From Nocardia macrotermitis (lineage in GTDB: Bacteria; Actinomycetota; Actinomycetes; Mycobacteriales; Mycobacteriaceae): DNA of 64,000 nucleotides. The translations under genes were made by a program, and so were the position numbers. Below, piece by piece: positions 51,813-60,373 of this stretch. The notes below the pieces were generated by a model. The model was not told the origin of the DNA. It made no database searches and saw only the letters and a program-made list of their open reading frames with translations. The stretch's first letter is position 1; every line of letters starts with the position of its first letter. Location: assembly GCF_009604405.1 (NCBI RefSeq), contig NZ_WEGK01000012.1, positions 1 through 64,000 of the forward strand. Direction: 5' to 3'.

Positions 51813-51956
51813 AGCGATTCTCCTTCTTGCGTCCTGTTCATTGAGAGGCGCGCGGCGCAGGGTCTGCCGCGCCTTTCGGTTGGTTTCCCGTTGTGCCCGA
51901 GAATGTTCGGGCCCGACACAGTCTGTCGCCCTGTTCGAGGAGTGGGAATGGGTTTG

Positions 51957-52044
51957 ACGTCTCATGGACGTGCTGAGATGTCGCGAGACGGTTCGTCCTG
52001 CTCAAGGCGGTATCTGCCTGCGTCTCAGTACGTCTCCGAGACGT
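51957..52044. promoter_or_regulatory. Cluster of GTCTC/GAGAC motifs between two divergent secreted-protein genes
   Basis: CGTCTC or its complement occurs around 51958, 51985, 52021 and twice in the perfect palindrome ACGTCTC-C-GAGACGT (52030-52044). The 410-base gap (51813-52222) holds no gene otherwise. Multiple half-sites suggest cooperative binding of one regulator. Confidence 0.45.
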
Positions 52045-52222
52045 TGAACCGGTTCCCGGTGCCCGTCTGCTGCGGCAGTATGTGTGGTGCCGGGCTGCAT
52101 TACTGAGAACGAGAAGATTTGCATGAATCGCGATGTGTTCTGAGGTTCGGGAGTTTCATCCTGGATGTCGTCCCAACGATAAGTCAACGCTCGGGTTTTT
52201 GCTCAGGAAAGGAATATCGATC

Positions 52223-52594
52223 ATGAATCTATGCACGAGTCTCGCCGCCGGTTTCGCGGTTCTCGCTGCCGGTGCGGGCCTGGCTCTTGTCGGCGATAAC
52301 ACGGCGGCCGCGGTGCCGGTGAATTCTGTGCCCGCCGATTCGGTGACGGGTCCGGCCCGTATGGGAGGAGACGGCTCCTGCTACCTGAACTGGGTCCACA
52401 AGGACCAGCAAAGCGTGAATATGTGGTGCGCGGGCAGCGGACCTGAGCGCTACGGGGTGACCGTGCAGTGCACGAAGAACGGCAAGAATTACCAGTACAA
52501 CTCCGAGAACACTCCCGTATACGGTGATCGAGGGGGTGCGGTAGCCACCTGCAAAGAAGGCACTGCAACCACCTGGTGGCCGCATCCAGCATGA
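52223..52594 (+). CDS. Small secreted cysteine-containing protein
   Basis: 123 residues. Signal peptide MNLCTSLAAGFAVLAAGAGLALVG with cleavage near residue 30 (NTAAAVP). The mature part has four Cys (GSCYLNW, NMWCAGSG, VTVQCTKN, VATCKEG), likely two disulfides, and ends in WWPHP. No family recognised. Divergent from the toxin-like gene. Confidence 0.7.
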   Translation: MNLCTSLAAGFAVLAAGAGLALVGDNTAAAVPVNSVPADSVTGPARMGGDGSCYLNWVHKDQQSVNMWCAGSGPERYGVTVQCTKNGKNYQYNSENTPVYGDRGGAVATCKEGTATTWWPHPA

Positions 52595-52797
52595 CAGGCC
52601 TCCACGTACACCGCGATTCCGCTCGATCCGCGCATCGAGGCGCTGAAACCCGCGCCGGACTGGGCGGGAGGTTCCGCATCGGCGCTCTTTTCGCCCGTCG
52701 AAGGCGCCGCTCATGGCCGTCGAAGTGGCTCCGTCGGGTCGCGTGCTGGTGTCCGCGCACTCTCGGAGCGAAGCCCATCTCTGGACAGGAACGTGAG

Positions 52798-53007
52798 ATG
52801 ACCACCGTACTCGACCCTTTCGAAGAGCCCACCGGTACACCCACGCCGCCGCGCAAGCCGCTGGCTCCGCTCCTGATCGTCTTGTTCGCCGGTGTTGTCG
52901 CGGTGCCGGTCGGCCTGTGCGCCGGTGCCGACATCGCTCTCGGAGTCTTCGGCATCATCGCCGAGGTCGGTATCGAACTGTGGGGCCATTACGGCCACCG
53001 CCGGTAA
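52798..53007 (+). CDS. Small membrane protein
   Basis: 69 residues with AGGA upstream of the ATG. A Pro/Thr-rich N-terminus is followed by two close hydrophobic segments (APLLIVLFAGVVAVPVGLCAG and IALGVFGIIAEVGIELWGHYG). No family recognised. It could be an immunity or accessory factor for the secreted proteins nearby, but nothing in the sequence proves it. Confidence 0.6.
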   Translation: MTTVLDPFEEPTGTPTPPRKPLAPLLIVLFAGVVAVPVGLCAGADIALGVFGIIAEVGIELWGHYGHRR

Positions 53008-53237
53008 CCATCACCGCAGCGCCGCTCGGCCGCTGCCCGTGGTGGATCGTGCGACCGCGGCCACGACAAATGAACCGGAAGCCCCGGGTCGTGGTTGGTT
53101 GCACGGAAAGCCATCCACTCCTGCCGATGTCCTACAAACAGCGAAAGTGTCAGGCCCAGATGAGTGTCACCGCAGCGAGCGGAACACCGGTCGCCTCGGG
53201 GCGGGCCTCGGTGAACACCGCGATCCCGGCGCGGCTG

Positions 53238-53951
53238 CTACGACCACGAGCTGCAATAGATGTAGTCCATACAGGCATGAACCCATGCACCGTGGCCGGG
53301 CGGCAGATCCACGGTGAGGTCGTAGGGCTGCGTGTGACCCGGCTGGGCTTGGGCGAGATCGACGACCCGAGTACACCCTGGGTTCGGGCGATCTCGCCAG
53401 GCCACACACAGTTGAGCAGTGGCTTGCCTCGCATCGGCCTGGGCGATGAGTTCACCTTTGACATGAACGTTTTTGTTGTCCGTCCAGCACATCGTCCCGA
53501 CTGTGTACACCTGGAGCGTGGCCTTGTAGGGTCGACAGCCGCTGGTCGGCGAGGGGGTTTTCGATGTGTCACCGAAGGTGAATGCCACCACCAGCAGCGC
53601 CACCGCGAACGCCGCTACAGCACCCCCACCGGCCAGCAGGTACCTGCGGTGCGGCGGGGTGGCAGTGGTGGCCGTGTCCCACAACTCGAGCAACGGTGCC
53701 GGATCCGCTCCACACGCCTGCGCGATGTCGTGGACGGCCTGACGCGGGGGGAACGCACCATCGCCCCTGACGTACCGCGCCACTGTCGCTCTGGCGTAGG
53801 GGATCTCGTCGGACAGCTGGGTGAAGCTCAGCCCGGAATTCTGCTTGAGCCGGCCGAGCTCGGTGATCAGCTGCCGACCGGCGCGCGTTGTGAGCGGGTC
53901 CGCCGGTGTCGTGGAGGTTCGCCAGCGTGAGAACACCTTCCACGCGACCAT
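53238..53951 (-). CDS. XRE-type HTH protein with one transmembrane segment and an extracellular domain
   Basis: About 237 residues. The HTH at about 20-80 (LITELGRLKQNSGLSFTQLSDEIPYARATVARYVRGDGAFPPRQAVHDIAQACG) is of the actinobacterial type often near DUF397 genes. A single membrane helix (RYLLAGGGAVAAFAVALLVVAFTFG) leads to a Cys-containing outer domain of about 100 residues (SGCRPYKATLQVYTVGTMC, NVHVKGELIAQADARQ). A membrane-bound DNA-binding sensor is implied. Start uncertain: ATG at 53951 or one 12 codons upstream. Divergent from a TetR gene. Confidence 0.75.
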   Translation of the reverse strand: MVAWKVFSRWRTSTTPADPLTTRAGRQLITELGRLKQNSGLSFTQLSDEIPYARATVARYVRGDGAFPPRQAVHDIAQACGADPAPLLELWDTATTATPPHRRYLLAGGGAVAAFAVALLVVAFTFGDTSKTPSPTSGCRPYKATLQVYTVGTMCWTDNKNVHVKGELIAQADARQATAQLCVAWRDRPNPGCTRVVDLAQAQPGHTQPYDLTVDLPPGHGAWVHACMDYIYCSSWS

Positions 53952-54020
53952 ATGCCGCTGTCCCCCAATCGTGTGATGCCTCAGCATCGAACAATGCAGC
54001 CGTACGAACCGGCAGGTACG

Positions 54021-54053
54021 CTAAACGGTATTCATTAAATGAATGCCGTTTAG
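54021..54053. promoter_or_regulatory. 33-bp operator palindrome upstream of tetR
   Basis: CTAAACGGTATTCAT and ATGAATGCCGTTTAG form 15-base arms with one mismatch around TAA, 58 bases before the TetR start and 70 bases before the XRE start. AT-rich centre; fits a TetR dimer or pair of dimers controlling both divergent genes. Confidence 0.7.
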
Positions 54054-54110
54054 TGCGAATCGATCGTAGCGCGGCGGGTAGGACTGTCAACCCGCGAAGG
54101 AGGTGTGGCG

Positions 54111-54821
54111 ATGCAGCGGCGGGACCGAGTCCGGGTGCAGACGGTGCGTGAGATCGAGATGATCGCGTTGCGGCTGCTGGTCGAGGGCGGCCCCGCCGCG
54201 ATCACCTTGCACGCCATCGCGCGCGAATTGGGGATGACCCCGAGTGCCTTGTACGGGTACTACGACAGCCGCGACGAACTGGTCGCCTCGCTGATCGCCA
54301 CCGTGTACCAGAGCCTGCTCCAAGAACTCGAGGCCGCGTGTGACGCGATGCCGGCCACGGACGCGGCCGGCCAGATACTGGCCTGGGCATCCACTTTCCG
54401 TCACTGGGCGGTGGCGAACCCGCATCAGTTCCGGCTGCTCTACGGCGACGCAATACCCGGATACACCCCACCGGCGGGTCACAGCCCCGCCGAGGAAGCC
54501 GCCTGCCGGGTCGGTGCGGGCTTCGCCGGACTGGCAGCTGCCGCCTGGCCACACGCCGCGCCGCTGCAGGCGACCGGGACCGCGCGGTGGGCCGATTTCG
54601 ATGACATCCTCGTCGACCGCACCCGAGCAGCGTTCCCCGACCTTCCCCCCGAAGGACTGGCGCTGGCGCTGCGGCTATGGGGCCGCATGCACGGGCTCGT
54701 CGCACTGGAGATCTGGGGACATCTGACACCCTTGACCCGCGACCCAGCGGCCCTGTACCTCGCCGAGATACACGACCTCATCCGCTCACTCGGACTGACC
54801 ACGGCACCGAAAGGTAACTGA
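54111..54821 (+). CDS. TetR-family regulator with WHG-type C-terminal domain
   Basis: 236 residues. ATG seven bases after AGGAGG. HTH: IALRLLVEGGPAAITLHAIARELGMTPSALYGYYDSRDELVASLI. C-terminal WHG-like domain: HWAVANPHQFRLLYGDAIPGYTPP and LWGRMHGLVALEIWGHL. Probably autorepressed through the 33-bp palindrome; the divergent XRE membrane protein is its likely second target. Confidence 0.92.
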   Translation: MQRRDRVRVQTVREIEMIALRLLVEGGPAAITLHAIARELGMTPSALYGYYDSRDELVASLIATVYQSLLQELEAACDAMPATDAAGQILAWASTFRHWAVANPHQFRLLYGDAIPGYTPPAGHSPAEEAACRVGAGFAGLAAAAWPHAAPLQATGTARWADFDDILVDRTRAAFPDLPPEGLALALRLWGRMHGLVALEIWGHLTPLTRDPAALYLAEIHDLIRSLGLTTAPKGN

Positions 54822-54991
54822 CTCGCGGGGTCCCAGTAGCTTTCGCGGAAAACAAACGAAGTTCGCTTGGCTTGCGAATTCGATGCTCAAGCCAGGCTCG
54901 GCGCGCAACTGCGAACCCCGCTGCCAGTCCGGAAGCCCGATGAACGTCGTCGGCCGCGTAGAAGCACATCAGGGAATCGCCTGTGAGGTGC

Positions 54992-55035
54992 GGGTTTCAT
55001 GGTCTCAGTCCAGATCCGCGAAAAGTCGCGCTAAG
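54992..55035 (+). repeat. Probable left terminal inverted repeat of the Tn3-type element
   Basis: Starts GGGTTTCATGG and ends GAAAAGTCGCGCTAAG. Tn3-family ends characteristically begin with G runs and finish in a TAAG-like end, so the whole 44 bases fit one terminus. Only the outer ten bases (GGTTTCATGG) recur inverted at the right side. Confidence 0.55.
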
Positions 55036-55037
55036 GA

Positions 55038-55148
55038 TTTACCGCAGATAAGAGCGTATTATCTGCGGTAAACTGGGTGCGGGTCGGATCCGACGTGCCG
55101 CGATGGTTCGCCGAGCGGCGGACGACTCCGTAATTTATCTGCGGTAGA
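55038..55148 (+). other. Internal resolution site (tyrosine-recombinase core plus accessory repeat)
   Basis: Core: TTTACCGCAGATAA (55038-55051), spacer GAGCGTA, TTATCTGCGGTAAA (55059-55072), a perfect 14-7-14 inverted repeat. Accessory: TTATCTGCGGTAGA at 55135-55148, 13 of 14 bases identical to the right arm, in direct orientation. Such a core plus direct repeats is the layout of TnpI-type resolution sites. It also overlaps the promoter region of the recombinase operon, allowing autoregulation. Confidence 0.8.
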
Positions 55149-55160
55149 AGGGTGGGCGTG

Positions 55161-55484
55161 ATGGCAGAAGATCGACCGGACCTCGAAGTGGTGGTCCACC
55201 ATGCTGTGTCGGACGCGATCAATGGGTACGCCCGGCAGGTGAGCGGGGTCGAGCTGCCGGGGCTGATGTGGCGGTGGAACCACGGGATCACCGAGGACTC
55301 ATCGGCGGTCGGGGTCTCCACGGAGATCGACGTCGAGCGGATGCGCGCGGATCTGCGGATGTGGGCCGAGGCGTTGTCGCTCGAGCAGCTCGCGCTGCTT
55401 CCCCCTTCCGGCTACATCCGGTATACCGGTGTGCTCCCCAGCAAGGTGCAGGTGACGGTCACCGGGTACCACCCCGATGTCTGA
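55161..55484 (+). CDS. Hypothetical transposon-borne protein
   Basis: 107 residues. Starts 12 bases after the accessory resolution repeat; its stop overlaps the next start. Body: VVVHHAVSDAINGYARQVSG, VSTEIDVERMRADLRMWAEAL and LPSKVQVTVTGYHPDV. No recognised domain. First gene of the recombinase operon, so a recombination or control role is plausible but unproven. Confidence 0.6.
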   Translation: MAEDRPDLEVVVHHAVSDAINGYARQVSGVELPGLMWRWNHGITEDSSAVGVSTEIDVERMRADLRMWAEALSLEQLALLPPSGYIRYTGVLPSKVQVTVTGYHPDV

Positions 55485-55578
55485 GACGAGCAAGGCCACC
55501 GCCGCGTGGGCGGGCCTGAATCCCCGTCAGCGGCTGTACCTTTCGACGATCCTGGACTTCGAGGATCGCAATGGCTGA
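55477..55578 (+). CDS. Very small ORF between transposon genes
   Basis: 33 residues (AAWAGLNPRQRLYLSTILDF in the middle). It overlaps the previous gene by 8 bases and the recombinase start by 8 bases, implying translational coupling. The LNPRQRLYL stretch resembles openings of larger actinobacterial proteins, so this may be a truncated remnant kept for coupling. Confidence 0.45.
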   Translation: MSETSKATAAWAGLNPRQRLYLSTILDFEDRNG

Positions 55579-56497
55579 GCCGGGCCGGGTCCGATCGATC
55601 CGCCACAGCGTGCGCCTGGGTGACGCGCGGGACATCTACCTGGGCACGATCGTCTCGCCGAACACCCGCCGCGGCTACGGGATCGCGCTGGCCGCGCTGG
55701 TCGAGGCGTTCGGCGCCGATTCGGATGTGGGACTGCTGGATCCCGACCGGGTCGATGGCTGGTTCCGGTTCCGGTGGGGTGGGGCGTCGGCGCAGACGTT
55801 CAACGTCCGGCTCGCGTCGTTGCGGGCCGCGTGTACCTATTGGGCCGAGCGGTGCTGGCTGGTCGGGGATCCGTTGCAGCGGTTGCGGCCCCGGCCGGTG
55901 CCGGCGGACCGGTCCCGGGCGGTCACCCGGGCGGAGGTGACCGCGATCCTCGGCCTGGACGTGCCGCTGCGGGAACGGGTGCTGTGGACGATGCTGTACG
56001 AAACCGCCGCTCGCGCAGAGGAACTGCTGGAACTCGACGTTCCGGATCTGGACACCGCGAACCGGTGCGCCCGGGTGACCCGTAAGGGCGGCACCGTGGA
56101 CGTGGTGGCGTGGCAGACCGGCACCGCCCGGCTGCTGCCCCGCATGCTCGCCGGCCGCCGCACCGGCCCGGTGTTCGTGACCGACCGGAAAGCGAAACCG
56201 CATGTGGCGGTGGCCGATACCGACCCGGGTAGCGGGCGGGGCCGGTTGTCGTACCGGCGGGCCGCGGAACTGTTCGAGGACAATACCGCCGGGTTCACCG
56301 GTGGCCCGTTCACGCTGCACCAGCTCCGGCACTCCCGGCTCACCCACGCCGCCGAGGACGGCGCGTCCACACCGATGCTGATGACGCTGTCCGGGCACAC
56401 CTCGGTGCGGTCGCTGGCGAAATACGCGCGACCGGGCAAGGACGCGCTGCTGGCCTGGCAGGCGAACACCGACCCGGCCGCGCGGCGCCGCCGCTGA
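55571..56497 (+). CDS. tnpI: Tyrosine recombinase acting as Tn3 resolvase (TnpI/XerC-D-like)
   Basis: 308 residues with all catalytic residues: Arg148 (ETAARAEELLEL), Lys172 (TRKGG), His250 and Arg253 (LHQLRHSRLTH), His276 (SGHTSVRS) and nucleophile Tyr285 (AKYARPG). N-terminal SAM-like domain at about 20-105. GAGG precedes the ATG at 55571. It presumably resolves cointegrates at the 14-7-14 site 0.5 kb upstream. Convergent with tnpA. Confidence 0.9.
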   Translation: MAEPGRVRSIRHSVRLGDARDIYLGTIVSPNTRRGYGIALAALVEAFGADSDVGLLDPDRVDGWFRFRWGGASAQTFNVRLASLRAACTYWAERCWLVGDPLQRLRPRPVPADRSRAVTRAEVTAILGLDVPLRERVLWTMLYETAARAEELLELDVPDLDTANRCARVTRKGGTVDVVAWQTGTARLLPRMLAGRRTGPVFVTDRKAKPHVAVADTDPGSGRGRLSYRRAAELFEDNTAGFTGGPFTLHQLRHSRLTHAAEDGASTPMLMTLSGHTSVRSLAKYARPGKDALLAWQANTDPAARRRR

Positions 56498-56546
56498 ATC
56501 CGCCGGTGCCAGTGCCGAATTCGTCACCGCCGGACCGGGGCCCGGC

Positions 56547-59500
56547 TCAGTCGTCGTCCTCGGGGGTGTCCGGATCGCGCAGCGGCCGGTGGCCGCCGAG
56601 TTCGGGCAGGTGGAAGCTGTAATGACCTTCCAGCCGGATGTGTTTTCGCCCGAACGCCGACAGGCGGGCGGCGTCCTCGTCGCGCACCGGGTAGTCCTGC
56701 TCCCGCAGCGCGGCCAGAGCCCGATCGCTGTACACCGAATTCCATAGCACCACGATGTTGAGGATCAGGCCCAGTGCCGAGAGCTGGTTCTCCATCCCGT
56801 CGAGGTAGCCGCGGGTGATCTCGCCCTTGCGGCCGTGAAAGATGGCGCGGCCCAGGTCGTGGCGGCCTTCCTGGAGGTTGGACTGGGCTTTGGCTTCACG
56901 CCGGTAGGGTTCATCGTCGGCCAGGCGCAGGATGTGCAGGGTCTTGAAGATCCGCCCGTAGTGGGCGATCGCCTGCCCGAGGCTGGTCGGGTTGCCGTCG
57001 CGGGAGATCATCCGGGTCACCTCGTGACCGGACACCTCGCCGCGGTGCATCGACACCGCAACCCGGCACATGTCCTCCCAGTGGGAGCAGATCTTGTCCA
57101 CGTCGATCGGGCCGCGCGCGGCCCGATCCAGGGGCCCGTAGTCGGCGGACGGGTCGATGCGCCACAGCCGATGGTCGGGCAGGTTCGCCAGCTGCGGCCG
57201 GTACTTGTATCCGAGCAGGTGCGACAGGCCGAACACGATGTCGGAATAAGACCCCGAGTCGGTGATGATGTCCTCGGGCACCTTGCTGCCCTCGGGCTGG
57301 CGCAGCAGCACGTCCATGAAGTTCAGCGAGTCCTTCGGGGTGCCGGCCACCACGACCGCGTTCAACCCGGCAGCCTGGTCGTTGAGCATGTTCAACCAGG
57401 TCGCGCCCTTCTTCCGGCCGAAATACTTCGGATTCGAGCGGGCATGGATCGACCGGACCGGCACCACGAACCGCATCCCGTCCACGCTCGCCACGCACCC
57501 GCCGCCCCACAGCTGCGCCAACGGCACCGCGGCCTGGGCGTTGACCAGCACCGTATTCGCCGCCGACAGGGTCTCCGCGCGCAGGTAATGCTGGTCGACG
57601 TGCCGGAGCCGGTCACGGGTCAACGCGTCCGCGCCTGGTGAAACCACCGGGGCCAGGCCGACATTCATCGCCTGCGAGCACAGCACCGCCGCGACCGACA
57701 CACCGAGGTTCGCCGCGCGGGCTCCGGTACCGGCGACGTGGGTGAACGATTCGGCGAACTCCGGGCACCAGCTCATCACCTCGAGCACCATCTCCGGCAG
57801 ATCCACCCGCGGCATCATCGCCGCGCCCCGGCGCCGCAGGTCGATCAGACTCGGCGGATCCGGCAACGCAGCCAAGGCCGCGACGTGCAGCTTCCCGTCC
57901 TCGTCCACCGAGGCCGGGGTGTCCTCGCCCAGGCGACCGGCAAGCTCCCGGTAGACGGCGTCCAGATCGTCTGCGAGATCGGCCAGCAGCCGGCGTGGAT
58001 GGTCCGGCAGCCCGAGCGCGTTCATGCCGCCGTCGCGGGCCTGCTCCCAGTCCATTCCCGACAGCAGATGTGCCCGCGGGTCGCGCCACTTCGAGGAGTG
58101 CTCGGCGAAGATGTTGCGGTACTTCAGATGCCGATGGAACTGCTCGAGCAGACACAGCGTGTAGGCGGCCCGATTCACCGTGCCCTCGGGCCGCTCACCC
58201 GGATACACCAGCCGCGACCAGCCCCCGCCCACCAGGTCGTGATCGGTGCGCCGCGCGTCCAGCCACCGCGCGGGCAGCCCGCGGCCACGCTGCGGCGCGA
58301 GCAGATCCGCCAACTCCCGCATCGCTTTGAGCACCGGCACACCGTCACCGACCGCGCCGAACTCGATGTGCCGCATCATCGCCGGCAGGAACACCCGCAC
58401 CGTCGCGAACCGGCCCGCCAGCTCCTCTAGCCGCTGGGAATCGAACTCCGGGTCCGCTTGCGGCACCAGCTCATCGATCGCCGCGAGCGCGGCCTGTAGC
58501 TCGGCGCGGGTCACGGTGTTCTCGATCAGATCCCACACCAGCTGTAGCGACAGCTCCGGTTCGGTCTCGGTCATCTCCAGCAGCACCCGCACCGCCCGCG
58601 CCAGCTTCCCTGCGTTCTTACTCATCCGCGGGTACCGGCGCAGCTTCTCCTCCTTGGACTGCCGCTCCGCCCGGGACATCAAATTGGTCACCATCAGCAG
58701 GTCGAACAACTCGAGCACATCGTCGATCGCCTTGGCGCGCAACGTGAACACCGTCGCGACCAGCAACGCCAGCAGCCGTTCCCGCTGCGATCGCATCCGC
58801 CGCAGGTGCGCGGTCTTACCGGTCAAACCGTGCGACGCCAACGCGATCAGCCGGCGCGAAGACACCCGGGAAACATCGACCGACACCGGAACCACCGCGT
58901 TCAGGTCCCGCACTCGCGCCAGCGCATTCTTCATGCCCGTCGACGACGGCGCGAACGCGCCCTTGCGCAGCCGCTCCAGCTCCACAAACTTGCGGCGGTT
59001 CTCTTCCCGGGTATCCAGCAGCCCGAGCAACATCCCCGGTTGCCCGGCGGTGAGCTGTCCGGCCAGATGCGCCACAACCGCTGGTCAGCGGCCTGTTTGG
59101 TCTCGGCGACCAGCCGCTCCAGCGTGGTGATGCCGGGCAGCAGCGCGCCCTTGTCCCGCAGCCACCGCACTGCCCCCGCGGTGAGAACTTTCGGGCCGTC
59201 GCCGGTCGTCCACGACTGATCAGCGATCCACGCCGCCAGCTCATTCTCGATATCGGCGAACTCGATCAGCCCGTACCGGCGCGCGATCTCGTCCTGATGG
59301 TCGTACCGGGTCTGCCTGCGGTCCAGGTACGACTTCACGCAGGATGGGTCCTCGATGCTCAGCTGCTCGGCCAGGTAGTCCACCACATTCGCAGGCACCT
59401 CCAGCGGATCCGGCAGGAACATCCCCAAGTAGCGGACCGTCACCAGTTGGACGGCGAACCCCAGTCGATTGCTGTCACGGCGGCGCTCGGCAATCAGCTC

Positions 59501-59614
59501 CCGGTCCTGCTCGTCGAGATGGAAGAACCGCTCCAGCTCGGCCCGCGCCAGCACCCCGAATCGGCCGTACCCCGGCACCACACCCTCATCACGCACAGCC
59601 GCCCATGAAACCAC
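56547..59614 (-). pseudogene. tnpA: Tn3-family transposase (tnpA), frameshifted
   Basis: Two frames together give about 1020 residues, the normal Tn3 TnpA size. Frame 1 (from 59614) has the N-terminal DNA-binding part (AELERFFHLDEQDRELIAERRRDSNRLGFAVQL) up to KQAADQRL. Frame 2 resumes at 59075 with VAHLAGQLTAGQPGMLLGLL and runs to the end. The DDE catalytic core is intact: CVASVDGM, IITDSGSYSD and NLQEGRHDL. Re-reading one base at 59075-59078 restores AADQRLVAHLAG, so a single G appears deleted. The GTG start coincides with the transposon edge; a GTG six codons further in is an alternative. Confidence 0.85.
59603..59612 (-). repeat. Right-end copy of the transposon terminus
   Basis: CCATGAAACC on the plus strand, the inverse of GGTTTCATGG at 54993. 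Only these ten bases match the left end. The flanks (left GTGCG, right ACCAG) are not a target duplication. Confidence 0.5.
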
Positions 59615-60279
59615 CAGCGGTCCTTATCGGCGCGCATATTGCCCAGGTGCGCGTCCATGTGCAGTAACTGCCGGTCCCGCAGGAACGCCGTGATCTCCGA
59701 CAGTTGCTGCTCGAACGCGGCGGCCCTACCGACCGGGTCCTCCGCCAGCCAGTCCGTGATCGGATGCGGGATGTATTCGCAGAACAGCACCAGGCTGCGA
59801 TCCGCGGCGATCAGCGCTTCCAGGCGCGCCCGCACGGCGGGGCTGCCGCCCCGGCCCGAGACCGCGGCATCGATGTCGGCGTGTTCGTCCGGGATCGGCG
59901 ACCGGCCGGGCAGCACCCGCCAGTGATAGAGGATCGGGAACGCCTGTGTCTGTCCGGCCAGCACCGCGTCGGTGAGGATGAGGTTGGCTTCCAACTCTCG
60001 CCGAACGCTGAAACCCGGGCCGCCGCCGATGCCGTACTGGCCGAACAGCGGCACCTCGAACAGATTCGCCGTGGAGTCCGGATCGGCGACCTCTCGGTTG
60101 GTCAACGGGATCCGCTTGGTGAACACCGGCACGCCATCGATCTCCACGAGCGACGCGCTCCCACCGACACCGACGTTGACGACTCGACCGACGGCTACCA
60201 GATCGGCCAGCGCGTCATCGTCGCGGGACGCCAGGAAGGTCGAAAGGCGTTGGTATCGAGCATTTCTGGTGGACGTCAT
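59613..60279 (-). pseudogene. Kinase-like (APH/protein-kinase fold) gene truncated by the transposon
   Basis: About 222 residues remain. The P-loop-like region VGRVVNVGVGGSASLVEIDGVPVFTKRIPLT contains the nucleotide-binding strands and Lys. The catalytic loop is HMDAHLGNMRAD (HxDxxxxN). The DFG-like segment that should follow within about 15 residues is missing because the reading enters the transposon end after RADKDRWW. No matching 3' portion is found left of the element. The ATG at 60279 was taken as start. Confidence 0.75.
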
Positions 60280-60373
60280 CGCACGATTGTGCCAGCGATC
60301 GAACTGCTCGCGCGCAGGTGCGAGCCGCCCCACCATCGAATTCCTCGACGCCCCAGCAGGGTTCATCGAACAA

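Larger units (their letters stand above)
54993..59612. mobile_element. Tn3-family transposon with tyrosine-recombinase resolution
   Basis: Bounded by GGTTTCATGG at 54993-55002 and its inverse at 59603-59612. Order: left end, resolution site, two small genes, tyrosine recombinase (rightward), transposase (leftward, frameshifted). The 4.6-kb size and content fit Tn3-family elements of the TnpI/TnpS kind. No matching 5-bp target duplication is visible and the right end disrupts a kinase-like gene, so the element has rearranged or lost flanks. Because tnpA is broken it is probably not self-mobile. Confidence 0.75.

Noticed and set aside
54778..54969. 63-residue frame left of the transposon as the missing kinase 3' end
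   Set aside because: It shows no kinase features and no plausible start.
59070..59080. Programmed frameshift in tnpA
   Set aside because: No slippery heptamer or downstream pseudoknot is apparent, and Tn3 transposases are not known to need one.
59494..59640. Read-through C-terminus of the kinase into transposon DNA as a real domain
   Set aside because: The sequence is an out-of-frame reading of tnpA and lacks the expected DFG-like segment.
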